Source of the DNA: an uncultured Lachnospiraceae bacterium
Lineage (GTDB): Bacteria; Bacillota; Clostridia; Lachnospirales; Lachnospiraceae
Direction of reading: 5' to 3'
NCBI GenBank assembly: GCA_947243855.1
Contig: CAMXIK010000007.1
Span: 62,001 to 126,000, forward strand
Length of the DNA stretch: 64,000 nucleotides
Position 1 is the first letter of the stretch, and every line of letters begins with the position of its first letter. Shown here piece after piece: positions 9,455 through 18,149 of this stretch. Below the pieces are notes generated by a model. The model saw only the letters and a program-made list of their open reading frames with translations. It was not told where the DNA came from and searched no databases. The position numbers and the translations under genes were made by a program.

Positions 9455-9812
9455 CCCTTTTTTATGTAAATCTATCATTTTTCGACCCTTTTTTTATTTC
9501 TTTTCCCCTTTGATTTGATTTTTGGAAATCTCTCCCTCTTTTTCCTCCCTCTTTTCTCTTCATTCCGCCACCCAGTTTCCCATACCCGCCTCTTGCATTT
9601 TAAATAGAATATGATATGCTGTGTAGAGGGAAAATTACACAATTTCCTATCATTTTCAGGGTATTGTTGTTTTTACGTTTATTTTTACGTTGCCTTCCCC
9701 GTTCGATTGTATTTAATTGTACATTTTATATTTCAGATGCAATTTAATTTTTGCAGGATATCCTGCAAGCTTTTTTCAGAAAACTTCACGCAATACAAGA
9801 AAGGATCAGACA
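9455..9812. other. Intergenic region between the VanY-like gene and aroC
   Basis: About 360 bases with no convincing gene. The left part is very T-rich on the plus strand. It should hold the aroC promoter, but no candidate stands out (TTGCAT at about 9593 with TATGCT is the best weak pair). The last part has an 18-base perfect palindrome, listed separately. Confidence 0.6.
9751..9768. promoter_or_regulatory. Perfect 18-bp palindrome in the aroC leader
   Basis: TTGCAGGATATCCTGCAA reads the same on both strands and is followed by GC and a run of six T on the plus strand. It starts 62 bases before the aroC ATG. It could be a repressor operator or, as RNA, a short hairpin with a T-run that stops transcription before aroC. 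Confidence 0.5.
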
Positions 9813-10913
9813 ATGGCAGGATCAACCCTAGGAATTATCTATCGAATCACCACTTGGGGCGAATCACATGGCCCCGGACTGGGTGTCGTTGTAGACGGTT
9901 GTCCCGCAGGACTCCCCCTCGAAACAAACGATATTCAGTCATATTTGAACCGAAGGAAGCCCGGACAAAGCCGTATGACTACCCCCCGCAAGGAAGCAGA
10001 TGCCGTGGAAATTCTCTCCGGCGTATTTGAGGGCCAAACGACTGGCGCCCCCATTTCCCTGCTCATCCGCAATACTTCGCAGCGCTCCGGGGATTACAGC
10101 GAAATCGCGGCATGTTACCGTCCCGGACACGCAGATTACACCTTTGACCAGAAATACGGCTTTCGCGATTACCGGGGCGGCGGACGCTCCTCCGGGCGCG
10201 AAACCATCGGCCGGGTGGCCGCCGGAGCTATCGCGGCAAAAGCCCTGTCCGAATTTGGCATACAGCTTACCGCTTATACCAAATCCATCGGCCCTGTATC
10301 CATCGACCCGACGGCGTTTGACCGTAAGGCGATTCTGGAAACCCCCACTTCCATGCCGGACAGGGAAGCCTCTGCCCGCGCGGAAAAGTATTTAGAAGAC
10401 TGCATGAGAAACTACGATTCCTCCGGCGGGGTGATCGAGTGCGTGATAGACGGCGTTCCGGCCGGTCTGGGCGATCCGGTTTTCGAGAAACTGGACGCTA
10501 ATCTGGCCAAAGCGATTATGTCCATCGGCGCTGTCAAAGCAGTGGAAATCGGAGACGGCGTAGAAGTATCCGCCCGCAGGGGTTCCGAAAACAACGATGC
10601 CTTCCGCGTAGAAAACGGACGGATTACAAAGGCAACCAACCATGCAGGCGGTATTTTAGGCGGTATCAGCGACGGTTCTCCCATCCTTCTGTGTGCCTAT
10701 ATCAAGCCCACACCCTCCATCTTCTCCCCACAGAATACCGTCAACAGGGACGGAGAAGAAATCAGTATCTCCATCAAAGGCAGACATGACCCCGTCATTG
10801 TCCCCAGAGCAGTGGTTGTGGTAGAATCTATGGCGGCCATTACGATTCTGGACGCCCTTTTGGTCAACGCGGGGGCAAAAATGGATCACCTAAAAGCAAT
10901 ATACAAAAATTAA
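9813..10913 (+). CDS. aroC: Chorismate synthase
   Basis: Last shikimate-pathway enzyme: converts 5-enolpyruvylshikimate-3-phosphate to chorismate, using reduced FMN as a catalyst. It has 366 aa, the normal length. Family signatures are all present: WGESHGPGLGVVVDGCPAGL near the N-terminus, the region from RDYRGGGRSSGRETIGRVA, and NHAGGILGGISDG with the FMN/substrate-binding residues. The ATG at 9813 has AAAGGA seven bases upstream; the frame is open further upstream but without a site or family similarity. It stands alone on the plus strand; other aromatic-pathway genes are not adjacent. Confidence 0.96.
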   Translation: MAGSTLGIIYRITTWGESHGPGLGVVVDGCPAGLPLETNDIQSYLNRRKPGQSRMTTPRKEADAVEILSGVFEGQTTGAPISLLIRNTSQRSGDYSEIAACYRPGHADYTFDQKYGFRDYRGGGRSSGRETIGRVAAGAIAAKALSEFGIQLTAYTKSIGPVSIDPTAFDRKAILETPTSMPDREASARAEKYLEDCMRNYDSSGGVIECVIDGVPAGLGDPVFEKLDANLAKAIMSIGAVKAVEIGDGVEVSARRGSENNDAFRVENGRITKATNHAGGILGGISDGSPILLCAYIKPTPSIFSPQNTVNRDGEEISISIKGRHDPVIVPRAVVVVESMAAITILDALLVNAGAKMDHLKAIYKN

Positions 10914-10922
10914 ATCAAAAAG

Positions 10923-10968
10923 AAAAATGGCATATATTATAAAACAAGATTTAATATTTTCCATTTTT
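10923..10968 (+). terminator. Possible AT-rich terminator after aroC
   Basis: 8-bp stem AAAAATGG / CCATTTTT (10923-10930 with 10961-10968) with a 30-base AT-rich loop, ten bases after the aroC stop. It is a weak structure; the next hairpin may be the main stop. Confidence 0.35.
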
Positions 10969-10992
10969 AACCATTTGATTCCCTGATAAACA

Positions 10993-11033
10993 AAAGACTC
11001 TCCGACTTAAGTAAACCAGTCCGGAGAGTCTTT
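10993..11033. terminator. Bidirectional terminator between aroC and the DUF3737 gene
   Basis: 12-bp stem AAAGACTCTCCG / CGGAGAGTCTTT (10993-11004 with 11022-11033). T-rich tracts lie on both sides (TTTCTCT on plus, TTTTGTTT on minus), and the genes converge on it. Confidence 0.85.
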
Positions 11034-11077
11034 CTCTATCACAATATCATACAATAACGTTAAGCTTTTTCGTGGTA

Positions 11078-11932
11078 TCACACGTTATTGTCCCTTACCA
11101 AAATTTCCGCCGTACATTCCATAACAGGAGCTTCTTTTATGATTTCCCCCACACTGTCTACCGTAATCGTTCCCGATTTCGGATTCTTAATGGATATTAC
11201 ATGTCCTTTCACATCCGCCTCCACTTCGGAATACTCAAACGAAAGGTCCGTATCCTCCATGGTACAATTAACCAGCTTCAAGTTTTTACAATAGCAAAGA
11301 GGCTGCGTGCCGATGATTTTACAGTCAATCAGGGTCAATCCGTCCGAAAACCATGCAAGATATTCCCCCTTTACCACCGAGTTTCTTACCGTCACATTCT
11401 CGCTATGCCAGAACGCGTCCTTCGTATCCAGCACACAATCGGAAATTTCCAGATTCTTCATATACTGAAAGGAATACTTTCCCTTCATCTTCACCCGTTC
11501 CAGCTTCACGTCCCTGCTGTCGAAAAACAGATATTCCGATTCGATCTGAGAATCTGCCAGCGTGATTCCCTTGGACTTCCAGCCAAACTCCTGCGACACA
11601 ATGCGGCAGTCTTCTATCCGAATATTTTCACACTCCCTGACAGCCTTAATCCCGCCCAAAACTGAGTTTCGTATCACACCGTCCGCTGCGTACCAGATGG
11701 CCGCCCGCGTCAGTTCATCCATGGCCGAATCTTCCATGGTAAATTTCTTCACATGCCACAACGGGTAGCGCAGGGAAAAGCTGCAATCTTTGATGCGCAC
11801 ATCCCTCGATTCTTTCAAAACAGACTCGCCGTCCGCTGGCCCGGCGAAAATACATTCCACCACATCCGCATCCTGCAAATGATATAACGCCCGTTCTTCA
11901 TCGAACTGTTTGTTTGCAATCGTTGTTCCCAT
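11078..11932 (-). CDS. DUF3737 family protein (predicted right-handed beta-helix)
   Basis: Soluble cytoplasmic-looking protein of 284 aa, function unknown. It matches the DUF3737 family: repeating units of about 20 residues such as IRIEDCRI, LEISDCVL and LTLIDCKI, with a regular spacing of hydrophobic residues and Cys, expected for stacked beta-helix coils as in pectate-lyase-like folds. There is no signal peptide. The ATG has GGAG upstream. It begins 12 bases after the stop of the GH25 muramidase gene, so the two are probably co-transcribed, although a functional link is not obvious. Confidence 0.8.
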   Translation of the reverse strand: MGTTIANKQFDEERALYHLQDADVVECIFAGPADGESVLKESRDVRIKDCSFSLRYPLWHVKKFTMEDSAMDELTRAAIWYAADGVIRNSVLGGIKAVRECENIRIEDCRIVSQEFGWKSKGITLADSQIESEYLFFDSRDVKLERVKMKGKYSFQYMKNLEISDCVLDTKDAFWHSENVTVRNSVVKGEYLAWFSDGLTLIDCKIIGTQPLCYCKNLKLVNCTMEDTDLSFEYSEVEADVKGHVISIKNPKSGTITVDSVGEIIKEAPVMECTAEILVRDNNV

Positions 11933-11944
11933 ATGGCTCTCCTT

Positions 11945-13717
11945 TCACTGTGTCAAGTAACTACTGATACAATACAGCGTCTCCCCGTTATATTCCACTC
12001 TCGACCAGCCGTAATCCTCGTTAATGCCCGTTCTAGTCACATATTCCCCATTGTGAAGGGCAGCAACTACCACAGCGTCCGGATTGGTTACGCTGGGAAG
12101 CTTGCGCAGATTAACTTCGATCTTCGCCGTCACCTGTTCATTTCTCTCTGCAAACCGGGTCTTTAATCCGTCCCCGCTTCCGGCGCCTTCCAGCCCTTCT
12201 GCGGCCTCCGGCTCCGGCGCTTGATAGCCCAGATCTGTAGTTAGGAAGCTGCTCACGGCATAAACAGTCTGATCGTTGTAGAGCAGTCTTGACCAGCCGC
12301 TTTCGCTAACACCTGTTCTTTTTAAGGTCTCCCCGTTTTTTAGGGTGTACACCACCGTGCTGTCGTCTCCCTGACTCGGGATATTACGCAGATTGGTGGC
12401 GTCCTTGGCCGTTACCTCCTCGTCTACCTGCGAAAAAGGCATCAGCGCTTCCACATCTGCCTGCGCCTCCTCCGGCGTTTCTTCGCTTAACGCGCCGGCC
12501 GTTCCCTCATAGCCGAAGTAAGCAATATTCACGTCTACTGGCTGGCTGATGCCGGCAACCGTTCCCCGGTTCGTATACTGCCACATGGCATGGGTTCCCT
12601 GATAGGAGGACTTTTCCGTCTGGGGATAGGGTGCAGACGGATATTGCGACACCCAGATCCGATACGTTTTCTCAATCCTTGAAGTTTCCCATTTGGCGTC
12701 GCCTGCCATCTCATTCATGGACGAGTAAAACATGGGCGTATAGCCCCTCTCATAAATTCTGTTTAAAAACGCAATCGCAATATCTGTCCGTTGCGTGGCG
12801 GAAAGTCCATACAGCGCGCTGTCGGCCCGTTCAAAGCCCTCGCAGTCAAAGGCCACGGGATAGGTAATCTGGTACTGTGAAATATAGTCAGCCGTCCAAT
12901 TCGCCTCTTCCACCGCCTCTTCCTCGTTTGTAGCGGTAGAAAAGAAATATGCCCCGACTTTGATTCCGTTCTTCTGGGCTTCCTGCATATTATATCTGGC
13001 GTTGCTGTCCGCAACGATTTCCCGGCTGCCGTCCATGCGGTATCCCACGCGCACCATGGCAAAATCAATACCGGAAGCCGCTACCTGCGCCCAATCGATC
13101 GTACCTTGGTATCTGGCCACATCGATTCCAAAGGTAATCTCCTCCGTCTCCGCCACAGCCCCGGAGGAGAGAAGCTGACTCACATCCACTTCCGTCCCCT
13201 GCTCCGTGCTCATCGTCTCTGTCTCCGGATCGTTCTGCACCGCGTCGGCCCCGCCGCTGTCCTCCCGCTCCTTTTGCGCGTCTTCTCCGGTTTGTCCTTC
13301 CACGTCTTCCCCTGCCAAATCCTTCTTAGACTGCGTATTTTCTTCGGAATCCACTCCCGCTTCCTGTCCCGCATCCAGACCGTCGGACACTTCCAGTCTA
13401 TCGGAAATTTCTTCCATAACAGGTGTTTTCTCTTCTCCGCCCTTCCGGAAAAGCAGAAACGCCGCCACCGCAATAATGACCGCCACAATCCCCATCACGC
13501 ATGGAAACAATATCCTTTTTACGAACCGAAGCGTATGTTCATCTAACTCTTCGTCAAAATCATCGTCGTACTCGTCGTCTTCATCCGAGAAATCGTACTC
13601 TTCCTCATCCTCTTCCATATCGTACGCATCCTCATCTTCGTCCGACTCATCGTACTCCTGATCCAGATCAAGAAACTCCAACTCTTCCTCTTTGTGTCTA
13701 TTCCCGTTTGACCTCAC
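11945..13717 (-). CDS. Membrane-anchored GH25 muramidase with acidic cytoplasmic tail and two SH3-like repeats
   Basis: Likely cell-wall lysozyme (N-acetylmuramidase) of 590 aa. Order of parts: residues 10-60 are extremely acidic (35 of 51 are Asp or Glu); a single membrane span lies at about 70-90; a Thr/Glu/Asp-rich linker follows to about 195; then a GH25 domain beginning TFGIDVARYQGTIDW and including YPVAFDCEGFE with catalytic acids and MWQYTNRGTVAG; then two SH3-like repeats, each with NLR(N/K)(I/L)PS and GWSR. The start is GTG at 13717, after AAGGGG. The positively charged KR after the acid tail fits an N-in topology. Confidence 0.85.
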   Translation of the reverse strand: MRSNGNRHKEEELEFLDLDQEYDESDEDEDAYDMEEDEEEYDFSDEDDEYDDDFDEELDEHTLRFVKRILFPCVMGIVAVIIAVAAFLLFRKGGEEKTPVMEEISDRLEVSDGLDAGQEAGVDSEENTQSKKDLAGEDVEGQTGEDAQKEREDSGGADAVQNDPETETMSTEQGTEVDVSQLLSSGAVAETEEITFGIDVARYQGTIDWAQVAASGIDFAMVRVGYRMDGSREIVADSNARYNMQEAQKNGIKVGAYFFSTATNEEEAVEEANWTADYISQYQITYPVAFDCEGFERADSALYGLSATQRTDIAIAFLNRIYERGYTPMFYSSMNEMAGDAKWETSRIEKTYRIWVSQYPSAPYPQTEKSSYQGTHAMWQYTNRGTVAGISQPVDVNIAYFGYEGTAGALSEETPEEAQADVEALMPFSQVDEEVTAKDATNLRNIPSQGDDSTVVYTLKNGETLKRTGVSESGWSRLLYNDQTVYAVSSFLTTDLGYQAPEPEAAEGLEGAGSGDGLKTRFAERNEQVTAKIEVNLRKLPSVTNPDAVVVAALHNGEYVTRTGINEDYGWSRVEYNGETLYCISSYLTQ

Positions 13718-13768
13718 GGTACACCCCTTTCATTCGTATATAAATTACACCCGTTACTTATCCTTTGA

Positions 13769-14752
13769 TTAGAAGTTCTCCAGAAGCTCTAAATAAAACT
13801 CGTGGTAATCTTTTCTGTTCTCTTTCATAAACTGGATCGCGGACTTCGGATGCTGATTCAAAAGCCCCGTCAACAGGTAAGGCACGTCATATCCCCATAC
13901 CACGCCGGATTCCCGAAGCGGTACAATCTGCTCCTCGATAAAGCGCAGAATCGGATTGATATTGTATTTCGGGTTCTTCAAAAATCCCAAAAGCAGCTCG
14001 CTGGGACAGTTGCCGCAGCCTCGGCCCATGCCGCTCACCGTAGCGTCCAGATAGCTTACTCCCATAATAACAACCTCAGTGGTATTGGCAAAAGCCAATT
14101 GCTGGTTATTGTGGGCATGAATCCCAACCTTTTTCTGATACTTCTCCGCCACTTCCAGATATTTATCCGCCAGTCTTCTCGCCTGCTCCGGGTAAAGGGA
14201 GCCGTAGCTGTCCACCAGATAAATCGTACCAACGCTGCTCTGTCCCAGCAGATCCAGCGCCGCATCCAGATCAGTCTCGTTGGCCTTGGAGATCGCCATA
14301 ATGTTGACAGTAGTCTCATATCCCTTCTTCGTGCAGTCCTCGATCATCGCAATGGCCGCCGGAATGGTATTGATATAAGTCGCAACACGCACCAGATCGA
14401 CCGGGCTGTCCTTCTTATTTAGGATATCTTTTTTATAATCGCAGCGGCCCACATCCGCCATAACGCCGATCTTCATATCCGTCTTGTTATCTCCCACAAT
14501 CGCGCGGATATCCTTGTCGTCGCAGAACTTCCACTTGCCGAACTTATTCACGTCAAACATTTCCTTGGACGCCTTGTAACCGAACTCCATGTAATCTACG
14601 CCAGCCTTGATATTGGCGCGGTACAGCGCCTTCACAAACTCATCCGTAAAGAAAAAGTCGTTCACCAATCCGCCGTCCCGCAGCGTGCAGTCCACCACCT
14701 TAATATCCGGCGAGTATGACATTAATGTTCTTCCTTTTGCTCGCTTTTCCAT
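13769..14752 (-). CDS. HMGL-like aldolase domain protein (DmpG-like)
   Basis: TIM-barrel protein (327 aa) of the DRE-TIM metallolyase/HMGL family, closest in layout to 4-hydroxy-2-oxovalerate aldolase but without its C-terminal communication domain. Metal-binding motifs are intact: VVDCTLRDGG at the N-terminus and GIHAHNNQ later; GCGNCPSELLLG follows. The substrate is unknown; homologues often sit in capsule or secondary-metabolite clusters, but here the neighbours are tyrS and a muramidase. ATG at 14752 is preferred because AGAGAGG lies seven bases upstream; the frame is open 30 codons further up. It follows tyrS by 82 bases and may be read with it. Confidence 0.75.
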   Translation of the reverse strand: MEKRAKGRTLMSYSPDIKVVDCTLRDGGLVNDFFFTDEFVKALYRANIKAGVDYMEFGYKASKEMFDVNKFGKWKFCDDKDIRAIVGDNKTDMKIGVMADVGRCDYKKDILNKKDSPVDLVRVATYINTIPAAIAMIEDCTKKGYETTVNIMAISKANETDLDAALDLLGQSSVGTIYLVDSYGSLYPEQARRLADKYLEVAEKYQKKVGIHAHNNQQLAFANTTEVVIMGVSYLDATVSGMGRGCGNCPSELLLGFLKNPKYNINPILRFIEEQIVPLRESGVVWGYDVPYLLTGLLNQHPKSAIQFMKENRKDYHEFYLELLENF

Positions 14753-14834
14753 CGTAACACCTCTCTCTCGTTTAATCTCACATGTTATTTTATCTATACT
14801 TTTATGTTTCTCTTCCCCGCATCCGTCATAATGC

Positions 14835-16058
14835 CTATGCAAGAATCTTCTTAAAGCTCTTCTTACCCTTCTTCACGATAAACTCTTCCGCCGCGATTTC
14901 TTCCTTCGTGTAGCAGGTCTTTACATCCGTCACCTTCTCGCCCTTCACGGTCACGCCGCCCTGTTCTACGGCTCTGCGCGCTTCGGAACGGGATGCTGCC
15001 AGTCCGCCGGAAACAAGGATACCCAGAATGTCAATGCTGCCGTCTCTAAAGTCTTCCTCCTTTAGCGTCACGGTCGGCATATTTTCCGAACTTGTACCCC
15101 CTGCAAAGAGCGCTCTGGAAGCCTCTTTCGCCTTAGCCGCTTCCTCCTCGCCATGCACCAGATTAGTCAGCTCATAGGCCAGAATCTCTTTCGCCTCATT
15201 TAACTGGCTGCCCTCCCATTTATCCATCTCCTCGATCTGCGAAAGAGGCTGGAAGGTGAGCATCCGCAGGCATTTCAGCACATCAGCATCGTCCACATTG
15301 CGCCAATACTGGTAAAACTCAAAAGGAGTGGTCTTGTTGGGGTCAAGCCACACCGCGCCCTTTTGGGTCTTGCCCATCTTTTTCCCTTCGGAGTTCATCA
15401 GCAGGGTAATCGTCATGGCGTAAGCGTCCTTCGAAAGCTTTCTGCGAATCAGATCCGTGCCGCCCAGCATGTTACTCCACTGGTCGTCGCCGCCAAACTG
15501 CATGTTACAGCCGTATCTCTTGTAAAGCTCAAGGAAATCATAGCTCTGCATAATCATGTAATTAAATTCGAGGAAGCTTAAACCTTTCTCCATCCTCTGC
15601 TTGTAGCACTCCGCCCGCAGCATGTTGTTGACGGAAAAGCACGCGCCCACTTCCCTGATAAACTCCACATAGTTTAAGTCAAGCAGCCAGTCCGCATTGT
15701 TGACCATCAGGGCCTTTCCCTCGGAAAAGTCGATAAACCGGCTCATCTGCTTCTTAAAGCACTCGCAGTTATGCTCGATAGTCTCCTTCGTCATCATGGA
15801 GCGCATGTCCGTACGCCCGGAAGGGTCCCCGATCATGGCCGTTCCGCCGCCGATCAGGGCTATGGGCTTATTGCCAGCCTCCTGTAAGCGTTTCATCAGA
15901 CAAAGCGCCATAAAATGCCCGACATGCAGGCTGTCCGCCGTAGGGTCAAACCCAATATAAAAAGTTGCCTTTCCGTTATTGATCAGATCGCGGATCTCCG
16001 CCTCGTCTGTCAGTTGGGCAAGAAGCCCTCTTGCCTGTAATTCTTCGTAAATTCCCAT
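14835..16058 (-). CDS. tyrS: Tyrosyl-tRNA synthetase
   Basis: Charges tRNA-Tyr. It has 407 aa: a class I Rossmann domain with the HIGH-type motif HVGH (residues 45-48) and [13 protein letters not shown], the KMSKS-type loop KMGKT (227-231), and a C-terminal S4 RNA-binding domain from about residue 340 ([19 protein letters not shown]). GGGAGG lies upstream of the ATG. It is controlled by the T-box leader immediately upstream, so it is expressed when uncharged tRNA-Tyr accumulates. Confidence 0.97.
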   Translation of the reverse strand: MGIYEELQARGLLAQLTDEAEIRDLINNGKATFYIGFDPTADSLHVGHFMALCLMKRLQEAGNKPIALIGGGTAMIGDPSGRTDMRSMMTKETIEHNCECFKKQMSRFIDFSEGKALMVNNADWLLDLNYVEFIREVGACFSVNNMLRAECYKQRMEKGLSFLEFNYMIMQSYDFLELYKRYGCNMQFGGDDQWSNMLGGTDLIRRKLSKDAYAMTITLLMNSEGKKMGKTQKGAVWLDPNKTTPFEFYQYWRNVDDADVLKCLRMLTFQPLSQIEEMDKWEGSQLNEAKEILAYELTNLVHGEEEAAKAKEASRALFAGGTSSENMPTVTLKEEDFRDGSIDILGILVSGGLAASRSEARRAVEQGGVTVKGEKVTDVKTCYTKEEIAAEEFIVKKGKKSFKKILA

Positions 16059-16084
16059 GGTTTCCTCCCTTTCTCATGCGCGTA

Positions 16085-16415
16085 AAGAACCCCCGTCCTG
16101 TTATCAGGACGAGGGTTAAACTCGTGTTACCACCTAATTTCACGAATGACTCACATCATTCGCCTCACTGGGTACGGTCATTGAATAACGCGTGTTACAC
16201 ATCATTATCCTTCTGTATGACGATACTCTCCTGCTATAACGTGCATTCCTCCGTCACGGCCTACTAAGAAATATTTCGTCCTATTCTGCCATGAAGCTCC
16301 GAGATGTATTCATGGAAAAGTTCCCGCGCGCCTCTCATCTGCCGGCTGCTTTCTGTCCGTTTCCTGATCCACTACTTGTTCTCTTCAACGCCTGTTTTCT
16401 GTTTTGTAAAGCTTT
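16085..16415 (-). promoter_or_regulatory. Tyrosine T-box leader of tyrS
   Basis: Transcription-attenuating riboswitch read on the minus strand. The conserved T-box core is TAGGTGGTAACACGAG (rc of 16121-16136), which pairs with the NCCA end of uncharged tRNA. It is followed by a terminator hairpin with stem parts CGTCCTG / CAGGACG and a TTCTTT tract (about 16085-16116). A candidate specifier codon UAC (Tyr) lies at 16308-16306 in GAATACAT within Stem I. The 5' boundary is set by the promoter and is approximate. Confidence 0.88.
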
Positions 16416-16425
16416 ACTGCCTTAT

Positions 16426-16454
16426 AATGTATACGAATTTCCGGGCTTTGTCAA
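16426..16454 (-). promoter_or_regulatory. Promoter of the T-box/tyrS unit
   Basis: Perfect -35 TTGACA (16454-16449). The -10 is either TACATT (16431-16426, spacer 17) or the overlapping TATACA (spacer 15). It lies 27 bases after the stop of the secreted-protein gene, with no clear terminator between. Confidence 0.6.
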
Positions 16455-16480
16455 CCCTTTTTTATTTTATCATAGGCAGC

Positions 16481-17512
16481 TTATTTTTTCAGAAACGCCA
16501 CCACGCCATTACTCTTTAAATTCAATACCACATGGTCGGCTCTCACTTCCACCACTTCCACATCTGTCCATGCGCCGTCAACATACTGCGCCGCCGCGAT
16601 CGCATCCGTCACCGCAATACCGGGCATATAGAAATTAACGATTGCCTCTTTCGCCGGGAACTGCACATCTACCACATTCAACAGCGTGCCCTCTTTTGCT
16701 GCGCGTACAGAATCCACAAAAAGAGGCGCTTTGGAGAGGGTTGCGCAAACGTTGGTCTCCCGGCCCTCGATCACCAGCTTGCCGCCCTGTCCTACCGGAA
16801 TCGCATTCTCGATCCCTTCTGTGGTCACAACCGCATTGTTATAATACTCGCCCGAAGACATGCCCATGGACTGTGCATCCTGCATCTGCGCTCCGTTCAC
16901 GAAGCCCTCGTCAGCAGCCAGTCCTTCCAGACGCACAGATTCTCTGCTTGCCTGTTCCATCGCTTTTCTCATCTCCGCCAGCTCGGCCTCCATTTTTTTC
17001 TCAGCCTCTATCTCCTCGCGGGACTTCTTCCCAGATTCCCCACGATACCTGCCGTCTCCCATTTTTTCGTTGTAATAAGCGTACAAGCAAGCGTTTCCAT
17101 CTGCATCGGTACCCCAGAATAAATTCCAGCTTCTCATATAGTTGTCCCCAACCAGCTGATAGATATTTCGATAATCAGCGGTATCGAAGCTGTCTGGCTC
17201 ACCGCCTCCCGCCATCACCCCATCCCAGAGATCATAACTAATATTTTCGGTCCGATACTCGCCGTTGTAGTCGCAATACGTTACTGTAATGTTACCGGGT
17301 TCCATATAATAATAATGGGTATCATCAAACATATCCGGCGCAGTGCCGTCCGGATTAAAGGTAACCCACATATCGCTATTATAAATATTACTCCACGTTC
17401 CAACCACATCCGACTCTTTCGCCGCCTGCGCCTGCATGGGCACAAGCATACCGACGCACATCGCCGCCGTCATAGCGCATACAGTAATTCTTTTCAACAG
17501 TTTCCTAACCAT
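16481..17512 (-). CDS. Secreted protein of unknown function, paralogue of the product at 46862-47755
   Basis: Exported protein of 343 aa. The signal peptide covers about residues 1-30, ending QAQAA. A first domain (about 33-165) starts DVVGTWSNIYNSDMWVTF and is rich in Tyr, Trp and Asp. A short charged helical stretch with coiled-coil character (about 165-205) follows. A C-terminal domain of about 125 residues starts at MSSGEYYNNAVVTTEGIENA and ends HVVLNLKSNGVVAFLKK. That last domain is shared with 46862-47755, including EYYNNAV, GIENAI, VGQGG, LNVVDV, NFYMPG and VRADHV. I recognise no enzyme motif. Start: ATG with GGAGG ten bases upstream. Its promoter has an unusual poly-G spacer. Confidence 0.7.
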   Translation of the reverse strand: MVRKLLKRITVCAMTAAMCVGMLVPMQAQAAKESDVVGTWSNIYNSDMWVTFNPDGTAPDMFDDTHYYYMEPGNITVTYCDYNGEYRTENISYDLWDGVMAGGGEPDSFDTADYRNIYQLVGDNYMRSWNLFWGTDADGNACLYAYYNEKMGDGRYRGESGKKSREEIEAEKKMEAELAEMRKAMEQASRESVRLEGLAADEGFVNGAQMQDAQSMGMSSGEYYNNAVVTTEGIENAIPVGQGGKLVIEGRETNVCATLSKAPLFVDSVRAAKEGTLLNVVDVQFPAKEAIVNFYMPGIAVTDAIAAAQYVDGAWTDVEVVEVRADHVVLNLKSNGVVAFLKK

Positions 17513-17587
17513 ATCTTCATTTCCTCCTTTATGATGCCCCTTTCTTCCAGCAAAAGATAAGGCATGTCTACGTTATTTAACGTTTTC

Positions 17588-17618
17588 ATTATACCCCCCC
17601 CCGGTAAAAAAATGGCAA
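17588..17618 (-). promoter_or_regulatory. Promoter of the secreted-protein gene with a nine-G tract in the spacer
   Basis: On the minus strand: -35 TTGCCA (17618-17613), a 19-base spacer that contains nine G in a row (plus-strand C run 17594-17602) and seven T, then a perfect -10 TATAAT (17593-17588). The spacer is two bases longer than the usual optimum of 17. Confidence 0.65.
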
Positions 17619-17635
17619 GTGTTTTTTTTAAATTT

Positions 17636-17669
17636 ATATAAAAAAAGAGCCCCCTCTCCGTGAGGCGGC
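17636..17669 (-). terminator. Terminator of the ior-paaK operon
   Basis: 8-bp GC-rich stem with one mismatch (17649-17656 with 17662-17669), five-base loop, followed on the minus strand by TCTTTTTTT. It lies about 20 bases after the ACT-protein stop. Confidence 0.85.
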
Positions 17670-17689
17670 CCCTTAAAGTGAAACCAATC

Positions 17690-18121
17690 TTAATGCAGTC
17701 CCAGATCCTCTCCCGAAATCATAGCGATTTCACTCTTGGTAAGAACCGCCGCAAGACCGTCCGTATCCGCCACGCGGAAGATCATGCAGGCCTGCCCGTC
17801 CTTCTGCCCGAAAACAGAATACATGTACTCCACGTCGATTTCCGCAGTGGAAATCACACGAAGCACCTTGCTCAAACCGCCGGGGGTATCGGGAACCGCC
17901 ACGCCCACAACAGGCGTCATGGTCAGGATAAAACCCTGCTCCAACAAAATGGAAGAAGCCTTCGACGCATCGTCCACAATCAGCCGCAACACACCGTAAT
18001 CCGCTGTCTCCGCAATATTAATCGCCCGCATATTTACATGATTTTCCGATAAAATCTCAGTAATGTCCGCAAGCTGTCCCGCTTTATTTTCCAAAAATAC
18101 AGATATTTGAGGTATTGTCAT
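17690..18121 (-). CDS. Tandem ACT-domain protein
   Basis: Small protein (143 aa) made of two ACT domains (about residues 3-68 and 72-140), the fold that binds amino acids in many allosteric enzymes. The first begins ISVFLENKAGQLADI, a standard ACT start with the Gly turn; the second begins VVGVAVPDTPGGLSKV. There is no catalytic domain. Such stand-alone double-ACT proteins are often found next to paaK-type CoA ligases and ior genes, as here. A role as an aromatic amino acid sensor for the operon is an inference. GGAG precedes the ATG. It is the last gene of the unit. Confidence 0.85.
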   Translation of the reverse strand: MTIPQISVFLENKAGQLADITEILSENHVNMRAINIAETADYGVLRLIVDDASKASSILLEQGFILTMTPVVGVAVPDTPGGLSKVLRVISTAEIDVEYMYSVFGQKDGQACMIFRVADTDGLAAVLTKSEIAMISGEDLGLH

Positions 18122-18149
18122 AGGTTATCTCCTCTCTGACTTTTCAGTC

